From Diphasiastrum complanatum (lineage: Eukaryota > Streptophyta > Lycopodiopsida > Lycopodiales > Lycopodiaceae): a stretch of 64,000 nucleotides of DNA. Of this stretch, positions 31,412 to 42,931 are shown in pieces. Position 1 is the first letter of the stretch; each line of letters starts with the position of its first letter. Below the pieces are notes generated by a model. The model saw only the letters and a program-made list of their open reading frames with translations. It was not told the origin of the DNA and did not search any database. A program made the translations under genes and the position numbers. The DNA lies in assembly GCA_029204225.1 (NCBI GenBank), contig CM055095.1, positions 47,692,510-47,756,509 of the forward strand, given 5' to 3'.

Positions 31412-33856
31412 GGAACCCATGTTTTGTACCTCCAGCACGTCACAGCAACGGCCACCCATTTCAGCTCATCTAGTACAGCACACGTTTGACTGATATACAG
31501 CCATAGCCATACTCTACACACAATTCTACTAAATATCATGTACAGGCCAGCATGCATCAGACATGATTTTGATGCTATGATTTGATATCCATCAGCCTGT
31601 CATGCAGTGTGCCCTGCTCTTGCTCGCACTGTAGATAAGAGCTGAGTTCATAGGAAACATACATATCAATTTACAAGACGCAACATATTAAATCTATACA
31701 TGACTTGAACAATGTTTAGTTCATATGTTTGAAAAAACGAAATTATTGTTTCAATAACGATATACGAACAACCGAGGTGAAAGAGTGTGAAAGAGGAAGA
31801 ACATCTACCAAGAAACCTTCTAGAATATAGATACATTTCTTATCTATAATATTGGATACTCGTGTCTTATAATCTGGTTACATTCAAAGTAAGCAACGTT
31901 GCATATTTGGAAGCTGGTTCTAATGTCAGGTCTCACCATAATGGTCAAACCTTGTGCACTTGGAGTCTTCAAACCTCTAATTGTAGATTAATCTAGTTGG
32001 ATGAGTGAACTAGGTCACCTTCTACTTGGTGCCTAGACTCCTAGAGAGACAAATAATAGTCTCATGGATCCTCTATTGTACACCCTAATTAGACAATTCA
32101 AGTAGATTAACCAGTCACCTTCTATTTGGGGCGAATGAAGATCACCACGACCAACTAATTTTTTTTCTAAAACTAGTGAGTAGCATGGTTGCAACTTTCT
32201 ATAAATAGAAAGTTTGAGATTTAAACGAGATCACATTTTCTAAAATATGTGATACCTACATTATCATAATTTTCTAAAAATAGCAAGTGAATCTTACAAA
32301 ATTGTAAGGTGCTTTTATGATTCTAAAAATAGCAATAGTACCTTACACATTTATTGCTCATAAATTCATGTGATAATAATTTTAGGTCTAATAATCTGCC
32401 ATAAATTTAAGGCTTCCTCAAAATACATTATGAAAAAATCTAGAGGTTGTTAGTAAGTATTAGGCTTAGTGTGGTAATGGAGTGAAATTTGTGTTTATTG
32501 TTTTACCAAGGGTTCTTGAATTATGAAAAGTTGTTTCACAATTTAAAATAAAAGTATAATGGATGGTAATTTGTGTGAGATTTACAAGCATGCAAAAGTG
32601 TATATGTCCATATCTTGTCTATTTAGTTGTGTAAGTAGTGGTGTTAGAGAAAATATGAGTCCGAAAAGGGCTCCATCAGTAAGAAATGCCATGTAGGAGA
32701 GAAAAATAATAAAAAGTAATTAAAACACCATTTTTTAATTTCTTTATGCATCTGTCTGCATGACTTTCAATGCAAATGGATCTACCTTATTCTAGTCATA
32801 TCAAACGTCACTGGTGCTTTAAATGTGATTTTTGAAACGTAGAAATATTCCCTTCCAATAATTGAGAACATTCAAAGATTCAAAATTGTAGTGGCATTTC
32901 ATAAATCTGGCTACCACCACATCCAAAGACAAACATTTGCTTGCCATCATCTCCATCTTCAAGATGCCACAATGTTTAAGAGTATAAAGAAAGCATTTGC
33001 ACAGGTAAGTATAAAAAAGCATTTGCACGGGTAAGTATAAATTTTTTTTCCAATTTCATGATCATTTCATCTTAAAAGAAAAAGAGACCTGTTGAACCAA
33101 GGCATACAAAAAATAGTGGAAATTCCAACTCATATCAATGAAGTATATTGCTCGAAGGGAGAATCTCTACCGTACGCATATCAATGATTCCAACAATCTG
33201 TTTCTTGACATTAATCAGTTGCTAGCATTTATAACAGAATTTTACGGTATCACAAATGAGAATGTAAATAACAAGTTGATAGTTTTTCTTAAGTTAGATG
33301 AATCTGAAATTATAAAAGAACAAAAAATGGAGAGAGTTAGTCTTACAATCATGAATGGAGCATTTTCAATTCATAATATTTGGAAGACCTCAACTTTAGC
33401 GTTTAATCAGAGAATGATATTTGGTGGTTAGCAACTTTTCAAGTATAGTTACTCTTTTACAAATTATATATGGATAATTTTCTCTATGTTAATATTATTA
33501 TAAAACAATGTTTGTTTCTGTTAAGGTGTTCAAAGAAGACCATGACATTCTCTCATTGATATTTACTAGAACATCTTGTCCTACTATCATTATAAATCAC
33601 ATAAAGAGAGTCCACTCAATGTTCTTGGAATTGGGTGGCAATTTCAACATAGAGTGACATTTGGCAGAAGATCTAAAGGCGTTAAGATATATATTCAATA
33701 TTTCTCATGGAGCTAATTCAAAGCACTCTGGTTTGTACCACATGGAGATAGCAAAAGACATGACAAAGCGTACAGAAATAACAAGAGACTGAAAAGATTC
33801 AAATAGGAAATCCTTTCTGCCGATTCTTATTCATAATATTCATATTTATACATTGC
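31412..33856. other. AT-rich stretch without a recognised gene
   Basis: Two related lines, GTCACCTTCTACTTGG (about 32017) and GTCACCTTCTATTTGG (about 32113), hint at an old repeat. A frame at 33138-33431 (97 codons) is unrecognised. Sequence at 33520-33850 may be the decayed upstream part of the copia RNase H that follows. Confidence 0.4.
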
Positions 33857-34165
33857 ATGTGGATCAAAAGGATGATAATGGATATTAACTTGTTGGATTT
33901 TGAAAAGTGTCCAATCATCTTTTGTGATAATCTTTCAGCTCAAAGCTTGGCAAGTAATCCTATCTTTCATGCAAGGATCAAACATATCAAAGTGGCATAT
34001 CATTTTGTGAGAGAACAAGTCATGGCCGCGAGGTGGAGATTTAATATGTCTCATCAAAGGAGTGTGTGGATGATATCTTCACCAAAGCACTAGGAAAGGA
34101 CTTGTTTATGAAGCATAGAACTCAACTTGGAGTACTATATAAATCTATGCTAAAACTAGTTGAAG
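33857..34165 (+). pseudogene. Copia RNase H C-terminal fragment (family I)
   Basis: CPIIFCDNLSAQSLASNPIF, then HARIKHIKVAYHFVREQV, is the C-terminal copia RNase H. It is followed in another frame by DDIFTKALGKDLFMKHRTQLG. One frameshift lies near 34050. The purine run GAAGAGAGAGAG (about 34160) then leads to an LTR. Confidence 0.85.
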
Positions 34166-34173
34166 AGAGAGAG

Positions 34174-34650
34174 TGAAAAATTGTCAACTAGTTTGAGATT
34201 TATCATGTTGAGTTTAATTGGCAACTTCAGCCAATATGCATTTTAAAGTTAGAGATAAAATTTACAATGTTAATAAGGCCTAAAAATAGTTGATTTACTA
34301 TTTTTGACAACTTAGGCATGTTGATAAGGTCGCATATAGACTTACTCTAATTGGCTTATTCATGTTCATTGAATCTAGTCACTTTAGATCTAGGATTTGG
34401 AATAGATCTAGAATCTTCCATAAGTTGATAAGCTTGGCCAAGAGTATCCAAATAGGGTAAAGGGATGTTATAAATAGTGTACAAGCATGGGAGCATTTCA
34501 TCTCTCTCCTTCTTCTCCCATTCATTCTTATGGAACATATTTCTTTGGCTTTTACATCCATTTTTGCATCTTTGTGGTGATATATTGAAATCTTGTGTAG
34601 AATACTATTTCTTCTTATGTCATGGATCCATACATGTGAAACATGTTGTA
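34174..34650 (+). repeat. Probable 3' LTR of copia I
   Basis: Follows the polypurine tract. It has GTTATAAATAGTG (about 34468) as TATA-like box and an ATTGTCAACTAGT start resembling the plus-strand unit at about 60235 (AATTATCAACTAGT). Ends not fixed. Confidence 0.55.
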
Positions 34651-34663
34651 GTACAGCCATTGT

Positions 34664-35059
34664 ATGGAAAGCAAAAGTGATAACTTCACAAGTATTTATT
34701 CAAGTTTTATGGTGCATGATTATTTTCCATTATGCAAAGCTTTGCGGAGTTATGAGGCTATTGGAATGAATACACCATATGGAGTCTTGTTCAACTATAA
34801 GCCTAAGGTGGTTTATCTTAGTGTACTTGAAAGTTATTGCTTTGCATATGTTTTCTTGGAAGCAAGGAAGGAAGGAGATCCAAGTTTATGGATCATGGTT
34901 GGATGCTTATCCACCAAGGAGGGCTATAAAGCCTTTATATTCTCTATCGCAAAAGTGTTTGAGAATGGAGATTTTATTATTCATGAAGATCTATTTTCAA
35001 ACTTGGAAAGGGCCGAGATCATAGTATCTCAAGGTGCATCACAAGTCATTTTCTATTGA
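34664..35059 (+). pseudogene. Copia integrase C-terminal fragment
   Basis: The 131-codon frame contains TPYGVLFNYKPKVVYLSVL, then GSYCFAYV-like ESYCFAYVFLEARK, STKEGYKAF and KVFENGDFIIHEDLF. These are degenerate forms of the copia integrase tail (TP.E.L.G.KP....L..FG..). The catalytic core is absent. Confidence 0.7.
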
Positions 35060-36013
35060 GAAAAGTCAACTTATGATGGGGTTGAGGTTTGAGGAAGAGT
35101 ATCCTCAACATGTGTATTCAAGAGGATCTTCATTATACAAGGCCGAGTCCTTGTGGTTCTATTTTCATGGATAAGAAAGGAAAAATTCAGGTGGTATTCA
35201 CTCCAAAATACTCACTTATGTTTCACTTTCTTTGTTTGATGTACTATCTTGCTTAATTGAGATTTTTTCATCTCAAAGTTTAAGTAAGGCTATTCTAGTT
35301 GTGAATAATGTCTTTTGTTTGGAAATATTGCTTGTCATTGATACTCAATTATGTTTTCAAATCATCTTGAAAGCAAGATATTGTATCATCAAAAGTTTGC
35401 TCTTGGATATTGTAAGAGCAAGAAAAAGAACACGCTCAAACATATTGTAAAACATGATCTTTCATGTGATGAGGCATATTGTAAACTTCTTTTGATGTTG
35501 AGTTCCAAAGAGGAAACTTATACCCTTGAGATAAGCCTCAATAATATCAAGATAGAATTTGATTTCAAGACTAGATGCTTTATGGATAAAGTTCATAGTG
35601 TATGGACTAGTAAAGCTAGTATGCTTATCTTGTTAATCAATACTTTTTGCTCAAGTTATGATCTTGATCTCTATGATCTTGGTGATCATTGTGAGGCATG
35701 GAAGCCTCTGTTTTCTACTTTTTTGATGCAGCTATCTTCATGCAAATGGACTTTTCAAATCCGAGATCAACATCAATCATGGAGAAGGCATATTGGATTA
35801 GTGGCAATTTGGTGGAATCAACAAGAGATTTCTATCAAAGAGATCTTATCATGATTATGGTAAGGATGCTGCTATGATGGATTCTTTGGGTGATCTTCAA
35901 TACAAATTCAAAACAAATAATCCACACAAAAAGTTCCTTCATCAACATTGGACCAACCTTGGAGTATTTCAAGATCAAATGTTTGAATCAAGTTGATAGC
36001 TTTTTAGGAGGAA
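35060..36013 (+). other. Unrecognised coding-like remnant
   Basis: A 167-codon frame at 35351-35854 (HIVKHDLSCDEAYCKLLLML) has no family I recognise. It ends near a purine run TTTTTAGGAGGAATG (36000) that could be a polypurine tract, so it may be the 3' part of a retroelement. Confidence 0.3.
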
Positions 36014-36515
36014 TGTGAAAATAAAAAAGGCCATCCAACTTGAATTTTGGGGTTGATGAGGATTTTTGTCTTGCATGTAGTGTTACGTATTGTAAATGTC
36101 AAAATTAGCCTTGTAGAAATTTGAGCTACATCTCATGCAATAATGTCTAGTTGTCACATGTGACATGCATGTAGATTCAGATAATGAAATGCCCAAATTT
36201 GAGCCAGTAGGAACTCGAGTTACCATAAATGCATAAAATCCTAATTGTCCAAAGTAAGATGCAAGGCATGCAAGAGTTGGTATGGACACGTGCAAGTGAA
36301 TTTGTACATTAGTAGTGTATAAATTGCCACATGTAGAAAGTAGGTGGATGTAGGTGGATATACATGCATGCAAAGTCAGATGTGTCACTATTCTGGTAGA
36401 TTACACCTTTAGATGTGGAGAAAAGTAGTTGCATGCTAGTAGTACCATGAGCTACAATCATTTCATATATATGTAAGTGAGAATCCTCACTATTCTTGAT
36501 AATGAATCAAGCATT
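36014..36515 (+). repeat. Possible LTR
   Basis: TGTGAAAATAAAAAAGG follows a purine tract, a TATA-like GTGTATAAATTG lies at about 36316, and the stretch ends near AATCAAGCATTG. No second copy is found in the window. Confidence 0.4.
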
Positions 36516-38309
36516 GTAGCCAATTCATGTCAATTTGGATTTTAAAATTCCAGCATCATTATGGAATAGAAAACAAGTAGAAATTGCAATACAATGATAT
36601 CACATAGACACAACTTGATTGTAATAATTCATATTCATATCAATGAAAATCCCAAAGATGGGTTGAGTACAAGTCATATTGTATCTATAGTTGATGATAA
36701 TATGTACATTTTATGTACATTTGATTTGTAATCAAAGTAAAATTTCTATTCAGTACTTTTTCTATATTTCTTTCTATAGGAAGAGAAGCATCAGGTAAAA
36801 TTGCTTGCTCCCGCACTATTTTAGAATTAGGAGTCTGATAAAGCACAATCTCTTGTCTTGATGGTTATGCTTCCTCTTTCTTGGGAAGGACTTGTATACC
36901 CTGTTGATCGTAAATAATATTGTCTGTCTCTTGAGCAACCTGAAAGGCTATCAGAACAGGGGCGGATTTTTTGGTATCACCTTTGGAGCTGTCAATTTCA
37001 TGAACAATTTTTTTGTCGTTTGTAACAAAAACCTTAATTAGCACTTGTCGCAATCTGTATGGTTCGATAGTAAACTGTCATTGACAACAAGATGGATTCT
37101 AAAAATGACACTAAAAATTAAAAATGAAAATACAAAAAATCAAATGAACATATGTGTCAATTCTAAATTAGAAAAATATATATATTACCTTATTAAGGTC
37201 AACGTCCGCTTGAAGATTATACCACTCAAAAAATACCTTTGTATTGTACAAAACGAATCAAGCACAACTAAATGAATCCCTTTGTTGTACAAACCGCATA
37301 TATTGAAAGAAAAGTATTAACATTCTATAAAATATTCTCTTCAAAAAATGATACAAAATTTATGTTCGTAAAATTATATGAATTAGAAATAATGTTTATC
37401 TTGACAGATTTTATTTGTATATCGCCAATTCAATTGGCGATTGTTGGTATGCGCCGGATGGCTTAAGGAAGTAAAGCATCAAAATCTCTGTGTTGTTGGC
37501 TGAATTTATTTTCAGACATAAAAAATTTGATATTCCTTCTTTATTGACTTTTGCAAAAGAATGTTGAGGCTCCAATGTCGGTTGCAATTTGTAAAAGAAA
37601 TTAGTGACCTCATATAAGAAGATTTGAATATCAAATTAAAAGATGAATATTTCTCAAGTAAATCGATTTTAAACTTATTTTCATAAGAAATCAAATAAAA
37701 TTTGGCCACATGATTGCATTCGATGAAATATACAGCCGCTTTAAAATTGGCCTCCTTTGCCTTTACTGCCGACATAAAAAAAGGACTCGCTACAAAATGT
37801 CTCGTAGGAAATCGAGACTGATGTTCTCTCTGTCCACATTGCAATGATACTTTTGATACTGTCACATGTTGATTATAATTAAAACAATAATCAATCATTG
37901 TACAAATTAAAATTGTTCACTTAAAAAAAAATAGAGTTATAGACAAACCTTCCAATCAAATCCTCTTCCAAATTCCCATTTTGTGTCATATATGAATTGT
38001 CCCTTTGTTGAAAATTTATCTTTTCTTAAATATTTCACCATGTTGTCAAGCTTTTTTCAAACTTTTGTTTTGAGTAGGCGAGAGAAACCTCGTTTCTCAA
38101 AATCTTGAGTTGTAGTTATTATCTCTTTCCAAACAGAGTATTGAATTATAGATTCTTTTCCAGAGTAGTTTAATAAGAATCTTCGTGCTTTAGAACCACC
38201 AATGCTCGGTTTTCATGGAATATTTCCTAATTTACCTTAAAGCTTATCGTCTTTTTTTATTTTCAGATGGCCTTTATGTAAGCCCACTTTAGAAAAAACA
38301 TCCTCTAAT
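36516..38309. other. AT-rich, unassigned
   Basis: The minus strand has a 128-codon frame at 37512-37898 (SAVKAKEANFKAAVYFIE...) and broken upstream pieces (SKQKFEKSLTTW, NGNLEEDLIGRF) that look like one decayed multi-segment gene. I do not recognise it. Minus 36865-37053 (62 codons) is likewise unknown. Confidence 0.3.
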
Positions 38310-39200
38310 CTAGAAATTGTCGTAAAACAGCAGAGGCGTGAGCGGCAGTGGAAGCTCGATGATTTGATTGTGGCGTGTAGGAACAGAAACGCAACAGTTA
38401 GCAGCAGAAATATTCAAGTAGAAGAATTCATACAGATTGGGCAAATGAACAATGCAGTAGTGAGACAAAAATTGCACTCTAATTAATATCACAGTGAGTA
38501 CAATAGCTTGAAGTAATAACTTCAGCTTGCTGAGCGTGATAACGCTAGCTACAAAAAACTCTGATTGAAAGAGAAATTCAATTAACACTTACATAGCCTG
38601 ATTTAGCTAATATATAGATTTACAAGTGTCCAGAAAATATATCTTATGCCTTAACTGCCATTTACTCCAGGTTTGCATCTGTATAGAGTTGGTAACCGCC
38701 CTTAGGATATTTGTTTCTCCAGTTGTTTTACGGTTGATGATAAGTTGGCGACGTCGGTCTGCCAATGTAGCAAAAACACAAAAAACGCGAAAACCACGAA
38801 GGTGCCCTTAGACTGAAGGTATGCAAATCCTAAAGGTGCCCTTAGACTTAAGGTATGTAAATCCTGAAGGCGCCCTTGGATTTAAGACAGCGAAGAAGAC
38901 GAAAAAGGTGAAAAAGCCGAAAAGCGCCTTGGACTAAAGGCAGCGAAGAAGCAAAAAGTGCCTTAGGTTAAAGACAACAAAAATGCCGAAGGTGCCTTAA
39001 AAATGGTTTCTAAGGCATTCTGCCACTTTGTCACATTTTTCGTGAAGGGGTGAAAAAGGCGAAAAAGGCGAAGGTACCTTAAGAATGGTCTCTAAGGCAT
39101 TCTGGCTACTTGGCCACTGTGCCGCTTTTCTCGCTAAGGTGAAAAAGGCTAAGGTGCCTAAAAATTGGTCAAGGCAAAAGCTGAGCATAAGAAATCTAAC
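38310..39200 (-). repeat. 3' LTR of copia A
   Basis: On the minus strand the RNase H end is followed by AAGGGGGAG and TGTTAGATTTCTTATGC (start at about 39200). The interior matches window positions 1-301 in inverted orientation. It contains two tandem arrays (38798-38886 and 38988-39150). The far end near 38310 is approximate. Confidence 0.8.
38798..38886. repeat. 34-bp tandem repeat within LTR A
   Basis: AAGGTGCCCTTAGACT.AAGGTATG.AAATCCT is repeated at about 38799 and 38833, with a third partial copy from about 38867. Confidence 0.88.
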
Positions 39201-39498
39201 ACTCCCCCTTAATGTGGATCTTGAAAAACTTTGATCTTCAGATTTAACATATCGTTAAATCTGAGATGTTGCTCCTTTGATAGAGCCTTTGTGAAGTAAT
39301 ATGCTGCCATGTAGTTTGTTCTGCCGAAAACCAGTTCTACTTCCTTGCTGTGCACTTTCTCTCTAAGGTAATGGTACCTGATTTCTATATGTTTGCTTCA
39401 AGAGTGAAATCTCGGATTGAGAGATAGCGCTATTGTGCTTTGATTGTCACAATAGATTGTTGTAGGAAGTGGTTGTGCTAGGTTCAGGTCTACAAGCA
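39201..39498 (-). pseudogene. Copia A RNase H C-terminus
   Basis: The minus strand reads NLAQPLPTTIYCDNQSTIAL, SLNPRFHS, SKHIEIRYHYLREKVHSKEV and YFTKALSKEQHLRF, then stop and polypurine tract. It is cut at 39498 by the start of LTR B (TGTTGG at 39499), so the upstream part of copia A is displaced or lost. Confidence 0.88.
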
Positions 39499-40617
39499 TG
39501 TTGGAAATTAAGCCCACGGTTGCCTTCTTGGAATCATAACTTAGACAGCCAATTTATTTGAAGGACGTCTACAACGGACTTCCGGCTGATCCCCAGCAAA
39601 GGGTAACCAATTCCATTATAATTTTAAGTTCAAATGTTAGGTTTAATAACTTGAAGTCATTGAAGACTTGGCCATCTTCAAGGACTTCCACAAAACTTGC
39701 ATTTAGAACAAGTCTGCAGATTTACATCATTTTTTAACAGTCTGCAGAAAAATACACTAAGTGTCGCAGTTCGCATTTTTCACACATTTCCAAAAACTGC
39801 AACACTTACCTTCAACTTTTTCCGTTCAATTATTTTGAAAAAGTCAACTTGTTCACATTTCAACAGTTTAACTATTTTCAATACCTTCGTCCCTTTTTGC
39901 ATTTTTTTAAAAACTGCGAAGAAAGAGAAAATTTCAGAAGGTCCTCTATTTTTAGGAGTTAAACTATTAAAGACACCTTCGCCAACTTTTTTTTTAAGGG
40001 CACCTTCGGCTTTCCCGAAAAGAGCGAAAGAGTTGAACTGTTTAAGAGATCTTCGTCTTTTTAAGGGCACCTTCAACTTTCTAAGGGCACCTTAAACTTT
40101 GTTTAAAGGCACCTTCGGCTTTTTCGCAAAACCCTGAAAGGAGAGAAAAATGCTGAAGGTTATCTGTTTTGAATGAGAAACATTCCCAGCCACTTCCTGT
40201 AATTTGCGAAGTGAGAGAAAACCATTTCACGTAAAATGCGAAGTGAGAGATTTTGCGACGTCCTCGTCCGTGTCAATGATACTGATTTGTTGACCATACA
40301 TATACTATGTATAGTTGTCACAAAAGCCATATACTTCCAAGTACAACGGCTTTCTGATTACATGACAAACATTCAATGTAATTAATACACAGATGAAATC
40401 TATAAATAGATCATCCAAGCATAGATTAGTGGTTGCTTCGTCCATGAGACGTATTATTTGAGCCTCCCAGTTACGCCGTCATTTTTTTGTTGTAATTGTT
40501 ATTTGTATTGTGCTTCAGTATAATATAGCAGCAACAGTTTTTCTATCTGTGTATAATGTACATGAATGCTTGTTGTGATTAATGCACTCTATCGTTGTTT
40601 GATTGCGCTTGTTTACT
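39499..40617 (+). repeat. 5' LTR of copia B
   Basis: Starts TGTTGGAAATTAAGCCC. It is matched in reverse at 53606-54666 over its full length. CACCTTCGGCTTT-type motifs are repeated several times. TATA-like CTATAAATAGATC lies at about 40400. A degenerate primer site (CTGATCAGAAC) follows at about 40622. Confidence 0.88.
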
Positions 40618-40850
40618 CACTCTGATCAGAACACGGACATCTACGACTCCTCAGTTTCTGATCAGATTTTGACTGTCTTTGACGCCTGAGGAACTTGTGA
40701 TATCATACTGCTCTTCCATTTATTTCAGAACCGTACTTCACATTGAATCTGATTTTCAGTAATACCACACACAAACCATTTCTAATCTCTTCAATGGACT
40801 GTACTTTTGTTTTTGAGAGTATGAATTAATTTTTAAAATCTTGTTGGGCA
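40618..40850 (+). other. Copia B leader; gag and protease deleted
   Basis: Leader-like sequence resembling that after LTR E, then an abrupt change at about 40850 into the pre-integrase frame. No gag remains. Confidence 0.6.
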
Positions 40851-42150
40851 GTGTACAATACTCGAGGAAGATACTACTCTGACTACGTGCACTAGAGTCG
40901 GAAATCTTTATGTACTCTCTAATTTAGTTGCATCAGCTAGTATCTCTAATGAAAATGTAAACGACAGTGTTGTTTTGTGGCAGAGTCGATTTGGACACGT
41001 GAATACAAAATTACTTTCTTATATGCGTTGTAATAATTTAGTTGATGGACTGAATTTCTCTTCTTCATTAGATAGGAAATCTTTCTTTTGTGAATCATGC
41101 ATCTACGAGAAGCACTCTAGAAGCAAGTTTCCAAAATCACATTCCATCAAAACAAAGCATGTATTGGATCTTGTACATAGCGATCTTTGTGGTCCAATGC
41201 CAACTCCGTCCTTAGGAGATGCAATCTATTTTATCACTTTCATAGATGATTATTCTAGATGGTATACAATCATGTTCATTAAGCACAAATCTGAAGCCTT
41301 TGAATGCTTCAAGAGATTAAAGTCCATGGCTGAGGCACAAACGTCTACAAAAGTGAAGGCACTCCGAACTGATGGTGGCAGCAAATACATCTCTAACGAG
41401 ATGTCCGACTATCTGGCTGAACATGGTATTAGAAGACAGTTCAACAAAACGGGATTGCAGAAAGAAAGAATTGAACTCTTCTCAACTTAGTCAGATCCAT
41501 GTTACATCAAGCACACCTACCTGCAAAGTTTTGGGCAGAAGCTTCTGCCACAGCTTGTTACATGCAGAACAGATCCAACACGAAACTCGTCAACAACAAA
41601 ACTCCTTATGAAGTTTGGCATGGGCACGAGCCTAGTGTCAACTATTTAAAAATTTTTGGTTGTCTATGTTTTGTTCACATTCCTAAACAGCTTAGGAAGA
41701 ATTTGGATCATAGGACAAATAAATGTATTTTTATTGGCTATCCTAATGAACATAAAGTTTATAAAGTTTATGATCCATCCACCAATGTAGTATTTGCTTC
41801 TAGGGATGTAATATTTCAAGAACATACATACTATGATTTCAAACAACCATCGATAAACAATGCTATGTCATTTCATCCTATTTTACGTAGCATGAATTCT
41901 TCCAATGTTAATGTTCCTTCTACGAAACCTACAACTACAGCTATAGAAGCCGAGCAGCCAACAGTTCTTGTAATCAGACCAGACCAAGCTAGCTCGAACA
42001 GATCTGGAGTAATTCAAGAAGAAACATCATCGCATCCTGATCAACCAAACATCCGCAGATCCTCACGGACTCGGACAGTTCCTGAGAGGTATACACCTCA
42101 ATCATTCTGGACTTCATCAGAAGAACCTGTAGGGTCTTCGATCTGGTGTG
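40851..42150 (+). pseudogene. Copia B pre-integrase and integrase
   Basis: The first frame (to 41490) has the pre-integrase VLWQSRFGHVN, CESCIYEKHSRSKF, DLVHSDLCGPMPTP (first Asp), FIDDYSRW and LRTDGGSKYIS (second Asp). A frameshift near 41445 and a TGA at about 41472 break QQNGIAERKN (catalytic Glu). The second frame (41499-42203) continues LPAKFWAEASATACYMQNR, KTPYEVWHG and the linker RRSSRTRTVPERYTPQSF. The family sequence stops at about 42150; RT resumes at about 52735. Confidence 0.9.
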
Positions 42151-42159
42151 GTTGTAGCC

Positions 42160-42931
42160 CTCCCGCTTGTCAACAAGGGTTAGTTCACTGGATAGGCACC
42201 TAACTATGCATAAATGCTACTTTTAGTTAGTTTCCTACTTTTCATCTATCTCTACTACCACTAACTCTACTCTTTTAAACTACCTTCATCATGATTGTAG
42301 GTGAAAGGAAAGGGGAGATTAGAACAGATTGAGAGAAGAGAAAAGAGAAAGAGAGAGATAGAGGGTGAGTGGAGGTTAGCTGAAATGCTCCTTATGCTTG
42401 CTAATGGAGAAACATTAATTAAGACAACCAATCAACATGAAAATAGAAAGCAATGGAAACACAATCAAAAGCATTAGCAAGTAGTGAATAGCAAATGAGG
42501 ATGCTTCTCTCCAAAAAGTGGTAGAGTTTTCTCCTTCTCATTAAGCATGAAAATAGAGTACAAGTGGTGTCTTTTTATAAATGGGGAAGGCCCTTGCCCC
42601 AAAATCCTATTGGCTAATATTTACATTGATCCTATCCATTCATCTTGGACCCAACTTGATCCAAGGGTCCACAAAAATTACATTGGAAATCACAAGATTC
42701 ATGTGAATCCAAAATTGGACCCAACTCTAAAAAAGTAAACATAAGTTTAAAATTGACTTTGGGCCTCAGTTTTTATTTTAATTACAAAGGGCCCAAGTCT
42801 ATTATTTTATTTACAACTCAACTTGCGTGCTCATTGGCCCATGGGCTTATACGCGCAAGATGTCATGCCCTCACAACACATTTTATTGGTCGATTTTATT
42901 TATTTACAATTCGTCGGGAATACCCCCAACA
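42160..42931 (-). repeat. Probable LTR (family J), minus strand
   Basis: The minus strand begins TGTTGGGGGTATTCCCGACG at 42931 and is non-coding; a TTTTTATAAATGG box lies at about 42574 on the plus strand. The left end is uncertain and no target duplication is seen. Confidence 0.4.

Noticed and set aside
37512-37898. Possible exon of a helicase or RPA-like gene
   Set aside because: Some wording suggested a nucleic-acid-binding protein, but no motif could be confirmed, so no function is assigned.
39780-40076. Minus-strand 98-codon and plus-strand 132-codon frames in the LTR B region
   Set aside because: They lie inside LTR B and are produced by its repeated GCACCTTCGG words; the collinear LTR at 53.6-54.7 kb does not keep the frames.
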